From Mugil cephalus (lineage: Eukaryota; Chordata; Actinopteri; Mugiliformes; Mugilidae), in assembly GCF_022458985.1 (NCBI RefSeq), contig NC_061770.1:39289599-39353598 (forward strand): a stretch of DNA of 64,000 bases, written 5' to 3'. The translations under genes and the position numbers were made by a program. The notes under the pieces were generated by a model. That model was given only the letters and a program-made list of their open reading frames with translations, had not been told where the DNA came from and did no database searches. The first letter of the stretch is position 1, and every line of letters begins with the position of its first letter. Shown piece after piece: positions 55,530 through 64,000 of the stretch.

Positions 55530-57170
55530 ATTTCTAGCAGTGCAGAGAAACTCCTAGTTGTCATGTATTCTCACTGAACCACGTTTCAGACACATGTTAC
55601 CTTTCAATTATATGGCACCACACACTGGAAACGAAAATAGGTTCATTGTGGATTTGATGCATTCAAATTCACATGTCAATTAACTCTGTCAGCACAGAAA
55701 CTAGATGACTAACAGAGGGAAGTCACCAGGAGCAGAGACTCTGCTTCTGGATAGTCGTCCCTCAGAAAAAAATAATACACAGAACAAAAGGCACTGCAGA
55801 AGAACAGACAAAACACAAGGAGACATAATCGTGGAACAAAATACAGAGAACTGGAACATGATGACAAAAACGACACAACAGAGAACAAAGGACAAGGCAG
55901 AGCTACATATACGCAAGAGGAAGACAAGACACAGGTGAAACTAATTAAGGCAATCACACCAGGAGAAACCAATCAGCAATCAAGGAAAACACAAGGAAAC
56001 ACAACAGACAGGAACCCAGGGAACTTAACAAAATAAAACTCAAAACATATACACAAATAAAAGGCAAGGACAGAACCATGACGACAACTTCGAGTGGTAG
56101 TATGCAGCACATGCAGCTTTCTTTTCATTTTTACAGAAGTCGCTCCACTTCACAGACACAGCTTTACCATCAAATAAATAGAGAAGTGTGAGAAATAGTG
56201 TGAGAAAACTAAGTGAGAGATGAGTTTTGTTTTGAGTCTAGATGAGAGGAAGCTGTACCAGGAAGAGATACTGAAGGTGAGTATGGATTCACTGAGAGAG
56301 GCAGCGGTTTAAAAGGGCAATTACTGACTCTGACTCTGGGGGCCCTGTAAGACTAGAAAGCACTGAGGGGGAGTTGGACCAAGGCACATACTGACCTCCA
56401 GGGTCTGGAGGCTGTTTTGATGGCACCGCCCTCTACTGGCCAGGTTGGGGAGTGTCCCAGATCCACAAAATGAATAAAAAGAGAAATAAAAATAACTCCA
56501 CTATCCCCCACAACTAAATCTTTAAGGACATATTCATTTGTCTGTTTGTTTCATGTGTATTATTGTATAAATACTATACTTCCAATACTACTAATACTAT
56601 CAAATACTATCATCACAAAATACCCAATTAGAAATATTTTTATACTTTTCTTTTTTGTCTTCTTCCTGCATTTTATTTTATTGCTTTTTTTGTTTCTTGT
56701 TCAGTTGTTTTGTCCCTGTCCTGTAAGTGCTTTTGTAGCTTGTGTTCAGGGGGAAGAGGAAAACTCACTCACGTGATCTGTAACATGATTGTGTGGGTAT
56801 AAGCAATTAATTAGACAGTAACCTTCTAACCTGTGGGTCCGCCTGGCTCCACTAAGCAATATATAACTGGTACTGAAGTCAGATTTGGGCATCTGGAGGC
56901 CCCAGCTAAACAGTGAGGAGGGTCCTTAGGTTTGTGCATATGCAAATCATCTAAGTTTGTATTCATGTAGCATGTTTGTTCATTGTAGCATGTTTCTGAA
57001 TGACACACTGTGAAAGGGCAGGATGAGTTAGAGTTAGCTGGGAAATGTTTATTTGTTGGTGTATCTGCAACGTCTTTTAAATGATTTATTTGCTTTATGA
57101 GCTTTACTTTTAACGGTATTAAAAGTAATACTGATGACTTTTATTGCTAATCTTTGACATATCCAAGAAT
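55530..57170. other. Intergenic, array-unit remnants
   Basis: It holds the E-like 3' flank (55,530-55,740), a unit also seen at 62,935-63,130 (56,105-56,290), the dispersed block 56,335-56,480, and a promoter-like stretch near 56,750-56,790 (GAGGAAAACTCACTCACGTG) resembling that of member O but with no gene attached. 56,826-57,000 resembles 33,880-34,010. No coding exon is seen. Confidence 0.45.
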
Positions 57171-58152
57171 CCAATTACCACCAAAGCCCCATCATCCTAC
57201 TGTTTATTCTATGGAGAATAAAATAAATGATACTAAATATGAAAACTTTTTGGGGAAAAAAAAGTAATGAATTGCCTGATCGGTGTAGATTTTTATGTGT
57301 TGCACAGCTTTCTACAATTCATTGTGAATGTTATTTTAAGTTTTGTCTTGGGTTGCCTCTTTAGTTTGGCTCTCACAGAAATGGTTATTATGTGTGATAA
57401 ACCAATTGATGTTGGAACACATTGTGAGAGTCAGGTAGATAAACACCTGGCCCTCAGGTTATACAAACAACACACTCTCTTGCCAACATGTGGTGTCAAC
57501 TTCTATGTTCAATACAAAACATTTTGCCCCGAGCAACAATGTCAGCACTTGATCCGATGGTTCCTCTTTGGTTGACTTGAGAAATGCTTTCTCTGTCCGT
57601 ATGTTTGGTGTACAGTTAACATCAGGTGATGTGATGAGGGACATGCCGGTAAGAAAATTATTTGTTCATGGCATTTATCTGAAATGATAATCTAGGCTGG
57701 AATCTTTATGAGCTTCCTGACAATGGCGTCAAACAAACTCATTTCTGGAAGTGAGGGCTTCACGACTGAAGACTGTTATGAAATGAGGTAAAATGTTTTT
57801 ATATATTACATTTATTTAAGCTGGATATATTCATATGTATATAAACAACAGGTTAAACTCATGTACAATGATTTAATTACAGAAGTGATTGACAGAAAAT
57901 GAACCACTAGTCAGGACTGAAACTAAACTTAGCAAATCAGTCTCTTTAATCACTGCAATAAAAGGTTACGTAACAGCTTTCACCTTTACAAGAAGTGCCA
58001 AGAGAAGTATTCAAAGAGCATGCATTGACATGTTCTGTGTCATATCGCACCACTCACACACGTTAAACAGAGAGGAAACCAGGATTCACAAAAACTAAAG
58101 CTGCACAGAATATTACACAGATCAACAGAGACAGAGATGTGAAGCAGAACTG

Positions 58153-58897
58153 TTACAGTTTAGTGTGATCAAGCTCTAAGAATGTTATTGTTGATTTAAT
58201 AATTTTCAGTGTTTTTTCATTTAGATCTAGTTGTTGAGCGTAGTTGAACATTTTTTTGTCTATGTAATCCCAGGTTTTCTCCACGAAATCCTTTATCCTC
58301 TCCTTCAGTTCAGACTCATCAGACACTTCCCCCACCAGCTCCAAAACATAATCAAGCTGATCTTTGACTTCATCAAATACAACTGAAACAGTTTCAACTC
58401 TTGTCTTGTGTGCCGTCTGATGGAGGACAAAAAGAAATCAACACACAAATTACAAATGATAATTGTTGTTTAGTGCCTGCACACACAACACACTCTCCAC
58501 TTGTGAAGAACGTGAATATGAAGTGAAGGAAGATTAAATACACACCTTGTTTCTAACTAGTTCTAGCTCTGCTTTCTGATAGTGGTCCTTAAGTGACAGC
58601 AGAAATGTCCAAGAAGAATCACCTGAGCGTCGTTGCTTTATCATTGCAATCTGTAAATGAATAAAGTTCAAGTTAATCAGCCCGCAATGACTTCCAGTTG
58701 ATGTAAATGCACTAGCACAGATAAATGTGCGACACCAAAACAAGACTAATCAACAAAGAATGTACCAGTTTGTCCATGTTACTTGTCTGTGAAGTTGCAA
58801 CATGAAGCAGACAGAGCAGAGAGAAGATGAGGAAGAGGCCTTTGGAGGTTCTGACTGTAGCCAGTCCTCTGCTGCTGGGTGACACTGATGCTGCCAT
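58153..58897 (-). CDS. Member L: secreted helix-rich protein, 166 aa
   Basis: On the - strand the coding exons are 58897-58766, 58650-58546 and 58416-58153, all phase 0, sizes identical to member G. The signal exon is MAASVSPSSRGLATVRTSKG with core LFLIFSLLCLLHVATSQ and TSNMDKL. The 105-base exon gives IAMIKQRRSGDSSWTFLLSL then KDHYQKAELELVRNK. The last exon holds LDYVLELVGEVSDESELKER, IDKKMFNYAQQLDLNEKTLK, and ends LELDHTKL. The mature part has no cysteine. The signal exon is far closer to G and M than the last exon is. Confidence 0.8.
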
Positions 58898-59001
58898 CAC
58901 AACTAAAACACTCTGAGAAGTTGACACAATAGAAACCACTGTCAGAAAAACACAAGAGAAACTTATATACAACAGTCGAAGTGAAGTAAGATTTAATTTA
59001 C

Positions 59002-59139
59002 CTGCTGGATGAATTGAAGGAGAGCTGCTGCTGAGCAGGTGGAGAATGAAGAAATGACACACGACAAATGCTCCAGTTGTCAGATTGTACAGTGTCAACA
59101 ACGACGTGTGTGACTTCACTGTTCTTTCACTTTCATTTC
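59002..59139 (-). promoter_or_regulatory. Promoter and non-coding exon 1 of member L
   Basis: On the - strand GAAATGAAAGTGAAAGAA occupies 59,139-59,122. There is no TATA box where G has one (GGAGCATTTGTCG instead of GTATAAAAC). The non-coding exon ends ATCCAGCAG at 59,002. Confidence 0.55.
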
Positions 59140-59159
59140 TGAAATGATTTCACTTTACG

Positions 59160-60590
59160 GGAAACATGGCAACATGAAACACAACCCCGCCCTCAGTGCC
59201 CTGCCATGTCTCAGCAACTTTTAGAGTGTATATGGGTGAGAGCGTGTGTGTGTGTGTGTCTGTGTAATGTGTGCATGTATGTGAATATATGGAGGGTGTG
59301 TGTGTGTATGGGGGGAGAAAGAGCGGGTTTGTTCTTGATGTTCTGTTTTGCATTAAAAGTGCTATATAAATAAAGTAAGTATGATAGAAATACTCTGACA
59401 ATAATCCAGTCCAACAGCTTGTGTCACTTCATCAGGAGCTTCATTTAAAATGTCACCTCCCTTCTCTCTGGTTACAGAAGCAGCCGCCTCCTATTAACCA
59501 AGTTAAACTAAAGCAGTGATTTTAGGACATTTGATTCTTCTGACAATAATGTTCCCTATCACATCAGTTATTGGAGGTAAGTGATGGTCAGTTAATGAAT
59601 AAACAAAACAACAATATTTAGGAAACAGTCAACGTTTGATTGAGTGAGCACATCCCGTCCTGCATTGTTTAGATACCAGTGTGTAGCTTAATTTGTAATA
59701 GTTATACCACTACTACCTTTATTTTTTAATGAAATACAACAAGAAAGTGTCCGACACTGCTTGAAATAAAAAAAAACTGGTTATAGTCAGCCGACGGTTA
59801 AAAAAAGAAAAAAATCTCAGACAGGCAGAGACGCAACGCGAGTTGAATTAATCTGCACCACGTACGAACGAACCCACGTTTACCAGAACTCCACTGGTTG
59901 ATAAGTACGTACAAACCGGAGTGAAAACAAACCTGAAAGTGAAGAAACTCTAAACGTTAACGGAAAAGGCCGCAAACCTGACAGACAGAGAGCTGTTGCG
60001 TGTCAGAGTGAGAATAGTGGGACACAGCAACTCATGTGTATGTGTGTAGAGGAGGGGCTTGAGCGCCTATCACAGAACGCAGACACAGTAAGATAACCAA
60101 TGAGGATTTACATTCAATCCAAGCACAGATATTGACTCGTATTACTCGTATAATACTCATACTCGGCAAAAGTGCTCGATCCATACCGGATACTTGTTTT
60201 AGCTGAGTATCCGGCTCAACTCTATTGACAATGTTAAACTCTGGTATAACAACAGACCTCAAATGTTGAAGACTGTCAGGAAATGAGGTATCAGACAAAA
60301 AAAGTTTTTATATAATGCATTTATTTATATTTCTATGTATATAAATAACAGCTTATACTCATATAAAGTAGTTTAATTAAAGAAGTGATTGACAGAAAAT
60401 TAACCACAAGTCAGGAGTAAAACTAGGTTAAATGCCAAGAACAGTATAAATATCAAAGAGCATGCATTGACATGTTTTGTGTCTTATCGCACCACTCAGA
60501 CACATGTTAAAAACAGAGAGGAAACCAGGTTTCACAAGAACTAAAGCTGCACAGAATATTACACAGATCAACAGAGACAGAGATGTGAAC
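59160..60590. other. Intergenic between L and M
   Basis: GT-rich microsatellites lie near 59,245-59,310, and the same segment recurs at 61,575-61,790 upstream of M. 59,429-59,545 matches the flank fused to member H (50,066-50,150). No gene is seen. Confidence 0.5.
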
Positions 60591-60598
60591 TAGAACTG

Positions 60599-61362
60599 TT
60601 ACAGTTCCTCATCTCTAGACTTCTCCAAGCATATTTTGTGACTTTCTTGCAGTCTTTTTTCAGTGTCATGAAGTCGTAGAGTGTAGGTCTCCATCTTTTG
60701 GTTTGTGTAAGTCATGGTTTTCCTCAAGAAATGCTTTATCCTCTCCTTCAATTTAGACTCATCAGACACTTTCCTCACCAGCTCCAAAACAAAATCAAGC
60801 TGATCTTTGACGTCATCAAGTACATCTGAAACAGTTTCAACTCTTCTCTCGTGTGCCGCCTGATGGAGGACAAAAAGACTTTTTACTCACATTAAATTAC
60901 AAATAAAATAATTGTTGTTTACCTCCTGTACACACAACACACTCTCCATTTGTGAAGAAACTGAATATGAAGTGAAGGAAGATTAAATACACACCTTATT
61001 TCTAACTAGTTCTTCTACTGCTCCCTGAGAGTGCTTCTTCATTAAATCCAGAAATTTCCAAGAACAAACCTTTGAGTGTTTCACATGTGCTGCATTCTGT
61101 AAATGGAGAAATGAACAAGAAGAAATAAATGAAGAAAGTTAATTAGCCCATAATGACTTCCAGTTGATGTAAATGCATGTACACAGATAAACGTGCGACT
61201 GCAAAACAAGATAAGCGACAAAGAATGTACCAGTTTGTCCATGTTACTCGTCTGTGAAGTTGTAACGTAAACCAGACTGAGCAGAGAGAAGATGAGGAAG
61301 AGGCCTTTAGAGGTTCTGACTGTAGCCAGTCCTCTACTGCTGGGTGACACTGATGCTGCCAT
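60599..61362 (-). CDS. Member M: secreted helix-rich protein, 164 aa
   Basis: On the - strand the coding exons are 61362-61231, 61096-60995 and 60859-60599, all phase 0. The signal exon is MAASVSPSSRGLATVRTSKG with core LFLIFSLLSLVYVTTSQ. The second exon is 102 bases (one codon fewer than in G and L) and contains a cysteine (KVCSWKFLDLMKKHSQGAVE). The last exon reads LDFVLELVRKVSDESKLKER, TYTNQKMETYTLRLHDTEKR, and ends KSRDEEL, with a second cysteine near the end (HKICLEK). With two cysteines in the mature protein it differs from its cysteine-free sisters. Confidence 0.78.
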
Positions 61363-61461
61363 CACAACTAAAACACTCTGGGAATTTGACACAATAAAAA
61401 CCACTGTGAGAATAACACAGACTTTTTATAACTGTTTGAAGTGAAGTAAGATTTAATTTAC

Positions 61462-61542
61462 CTGCTGGGTGAATCTAAGGAGAGCTGCTGATTGTACGTG
61501 TAAACAACGTGTGTGACTTCACTGTTCTTTCGCTTTCATTTC
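61462..61542 (-). promoter_or_regulatory. Shortened promoter and exon 1 of member M
   Basis: On the - strand GAAATGAAAGCGAAAGAA occupies 61,542-61,525. The segment between this site and the non-coding exon is shorter than in its sisters; the TATA and start-site block are missing. The exon ends ACCCAGCAG at 61,462. Expression may be altered. Confidence 0.45.
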
Positions 61543-61569
61543 TAAAATGATTTAACTTTATCGGAAACA

Positions 61570-61684
61570 TGACAACATGAAACACAACAGCGCCCTCAGT
61601 GCCCTGCCATGTCTCAACAACTTTTAGAGTGTATATGGGTGAGAGAGTGTGTCTGTGTAATGTGTGTATGTATGTGAATATATG

Positions 61685-61723
<39 letters not shown>

Positions 61724-61960
61724 GGGGGAGAAAGAGCGGGTTTGTTCTTGATGTTCTGTTTTGCATTAAAAGTGCTATATATGTGCATTAAAAAAAACAG
61801 GTTTTATGTAGCCAATTGATTATAACATCAATCCAACTTAAAGGTGCACTGCTGCCACCTACCGTACTGGAGTGTGAAACAGTAGATTGGCAGGTGGAAA
61901 AAAAACAGGTGATAAATGTATAAATAAAGTAAGTATGATAGAAATACTCAGAACAGGGGC
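61570..61960. other. Intergenic with a TG microsatellite
   Basis: A TG repeat spans about 61,687-61,721. The flanks match 59,160-59,360. No gene is seen. Confidence 0.5.
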
Positions 61961-61969
61961 ATCACTAGG

Positions 61970-62640
61970 CTTTAAGGACAGGGGAGGCTCGACCTGGGGG
62001 GGGGGAGTAGTATGATTTCTGTTTTGTTACTGTTTAATTTGAGGAAGTTTGAATGAAACCAGGATTTAATTTCGAGGGGGCAATCGTGAGCGAGGGAGGT
62101 GGGAGGGTGGAGTCCGGTTTGGTAGAGATATGGAGCTGGGTATCGTCTGCGTAGCAGTGGAAGGTAATACAATGTTTCCGGAAGATGTGACCAAGAGGGA
62201 GTAGGTAAATGATGAATAGTAGGGGCCCTAGGACTGAGCCCTGGGGCACACCTGAGATGAGTGGTTCAGATGTGAAGGAGCTTAGTTGAATGAACTGAGA
62301 GCGGCTGGAGAGGTAGGATTTGAACCAATGTAGGGAAGTGTGGGTAATGCCGATGGATAGGAGTCTGTCAAGGAGGATGGTGTGAGAGAGTGTCAAAGGC
62401 TGAGCTCAAGTCAAGAAGGATGAGAATGGATAGGAGACCGGAATCAGCTGCCAAGAGAAGGTCATCGGTGATTTTGAGGAATGCTATTAATTGTTAACTG
62501 TAATTGTTTGAAAAGATTATTGTGAGATAGATGTGAGTGGAGCTGGGAAGCAACAGTATCTTGGAGAGAAATAGAAGATTGGAGATTGGACGGAAATTGA
62601 ACTCCGGTAATGACATGCAGTTGGTGGAGTTTTTCCTTGC
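61970..62640 (-). mobile_element. LINE-2-like reverse-transcriptase fragment inside member N
   Basis: On the - strand it reads SKILLLPSSTHIYL in one frame, then [40 protein letters not shown] and [20 protein letters not shown]: the RT core of a LINE-2-like element, with broken frames. It joins the intron of member N within about ten bases of family sequence at about 62,640. It is the longest LINE-2-like piece in the window. Confidence 0.8.
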
Positions 62641-62698
62641 AGAAAACACACAAATAAACGTGTGACTGCAAAACAAGACTCAGCAACAAAGAATGTAC

Positions 62699-62806
62699 CA
62701 GTTTGTCCATGTTACTTGCGTGTGAAGTTGCAACATGAAGCAGACAGAGAAGAGAGAAGATGAGGAAGAGGCCTTTTGGAGGCCTTTGGAACTGAAACTG
62801 CAACAT
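62699..62806 (-). pseudogene. Member N: signal-peptide exon fragment
   Basis: On the - strand KGLFLIFSLLCLLHVATSHA and SNMDKL are family sequence followed by a normal GTACATTC donor, but the first ten residues (MLQFQFQRPP) are unrelated to MAASVSPSSRG, partly through a repeated AAGGCCTC. A LINE-2-like insertion follows in the intron and no later exons are present. Confidence 0.75.
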
Positions 62807-62819
62807 TAGGAGTAGGTAA

Positions 62820-63740
62820 ATATACAGAATGAATAAAAGGAGAGCTGCTGTACAGGTGATGAAAGAAGAGATGATAAATGTTTAATTCACTCCCTTTGTC
62901 AGATCGCTTATCACTATCACTACATCAGTTTGTGAGCTTTCTTTTCATTTTCATTTTTACACAAGTTGCTCCACTTTACAGACACAGCTTTACCATCAAA
63001 TAAATAAAGAAATGTGAGAAACAGTGTGAGAAAACTAAGCGAGAGGTGAGTTTTGTTTTGATTCTAGATGAAAGGAAGCTGTACTAGGAAGAGATATTGA
63101 AGGTGAGTATGGATTCACTGAGAAACTTGATAAATCAGAGTTAAACTGTTGACATTGAAGGTCCTTAGCTTCATCAGCAAGTGGAGTCTGTTGAGTTTTT
63201 TTTAAGATGGTGCCTGCATGTGGGAAAAGGAGAGGCAGCGGTTTAAAAGGGCAATTACTGACTGTCTTCGGCCCCCACGACACAGCTCCTTTGTTTTGGG
63301 GACATTTAACTGAGCTGGTTGTGTCCAGGTTTTCAGGTGAGCCACCAGGACCATGTCGTTGGCATATTTAAAAAGGTTCATTCCCTGACTCAGTACGTTT
63401 ACATGCACGGAAAAAAATCTTAATATCCCTTAATAGCTCTCTTGACCTCTTTATTAACCTCCTTTTTGTCCATCTCTGACCCAGGGAAGAAGATCAGTTT
63501 CTTCTTATTGATGGTAGTTTTTAGCTCCTTGTTGACCCAGGGTTTATTGTTAGGGAAGATGGTGACAGTCTTGGAGGGTATGATGTTTTCCTATAATCTT
63601 TAAGGACATATTCATTTGTTTCATGTGTATTATTGTATAAATACTATACTTTTAAGCCTATATCATCACAAAATACCCAGTTGGCAATGTTTTTCTACTT
63701 TTCTTTTTTGTCCCTGTCCTGCAAGTGTTTTTGTAGCTAG
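62820..63740. other. Intergenic with LINE fragments
   Basis: 62,935-63,130 repeats 56,105-56,290. On the - strand 63,150-63,425 carries MNLFKYANDMVLVAHLKTWT and LNVPKTKELCRGGRRQ, and 63,425-63,600 carries FPNNKPWVNKELKTTINKKK: two parts of one fish LINE polymerase. No host gene is seen. Confidence 0.55.
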
Positions 63741-63753
63741 TGTTCGGGGGGGA

Positions 63754-64000
63754 AGAGGAAAACTCACCCACGTGATATGTAACATGAGCTACCTGATCAC
63801 AGGAGCGTATAAAACCTCACGTCATGTGTCACCTTTTCCCACTTTCATTCCCTGCCTGCACAGCAGCTTTCCTTCCAATCACCCAGAAGGTAAGATCACG
63901 ATAAGACAGTCGTACTAAACTCATTTAAGTACTGCGTTACCACTTGTCTTTCTTAGTTTTTAAATTAAGTTTATTAATTTTCTGTCAGGTTGGAGGTTAA
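63754..64000 (+). promoter_or_regulatory. Promoter, non-coding exon 1 and start of member O (cut by window edge)
   Basis: CACGTGATATGTAACATGAG at about 63,769, TATA box TATAAA at 63,808-63,813, then GTCATGTGTCACC. The non-coding exon ends ACCCAGAAG at 63,889 before GTAAGA. TTTCTGTCAG at 63,979-63,988 looks like the next acceptor, as in member D. The coding part lies beyond 64,000, so the array continues to the right. Confidence 0.6.

Noticed and set aside
26434-64000. Assigning the helical family to class I/II cytokines or interferons
   Set aside because: Phase 0 introns and helices fit, but cytokine cysteines and signature motifs are absent; recorded only as a hypothesis.
1-64000. CRISPR arrays, bacterial operons, tRNA or rRNA genes
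   Set aside because: None seen; repeats here are dispersed eukaryotic elements and microsatellites, and genes have spliceosomal introns.

Overview
The window looks like nuclear DNA of a spiny-rayed teleost fish. It holds GT-AG multi-exon genes, AATAAA signals, a CC chemokine cluster, and many teleost-type repeats (LINE-2-like and other LINE pieces, Tc1-like, Harbinger-like and SINE-like copies, microsatellites). There is nothing bacterial and no CRISPR array. Every call comes from reading the sequence; no database was searched. || Region 1 (about 1-25,850) is a tandem CC chemokine cluster on the + strand. Four copies are complete (starts at 1859, 9227, 16165, 21604). One keeps exons 1-2 but has lost exon 3 (24971). 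Two are relics (6568-7078 and 14189-14258). All share a three-exon plan of 70, 112 and about 90 coding bases, with phase 1 and phase 2 introns. A tandem duplication of about 7-8 kb (about 4,390-11,850 against 12,240-19,310) carries one gene, one relic and the same LINE/Tc1/hAT-like fragments in each copy. The most unusual gene is at 21604-23814. Its third exon loses the usual stop and runs into a Thr/Pro mucin-like stretch, and two phase-matched exons follow that add a hydrophobic segment and a short tail. It would be a fractalkine-like tethered chemokine built on a CC chemokine. || Region 2 (about 26,400 to the right edge) is an array of about 15 copies, on both strands, of a family I do not recognise. 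Each complete member has a non-coding first exon, a signal-peptide exon (basic N-region, hydrophobic core, then a motif such as SNMDKL), a short helical exon of 54 or about 105 bases and a last exon of about 246-282 bases ending in a helical tail. All coding introns are phase 0. Products are about 147-166 residues, secreted, helix-rich and almost free of cysteine. Eight copies are intact (B, D, E, F, G, J, L, M), two are altered but partly open (C, H), four are fragments (A, K, N and one between F and G), and one (O) runs off the right edge. Promoters share GAAA-NN-GAAA (IRF/ISRE-like) elements, and several have a TATA box about 55 bases downstream, which suggests interferon-type induction. 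|| Taken together the window reads as a fast-evolving immune locus: an expanded chemokine cluster next to an expanded family of inducible small secreted proteins, reshuffled by transposon insertion, inversion and unequal exchange.
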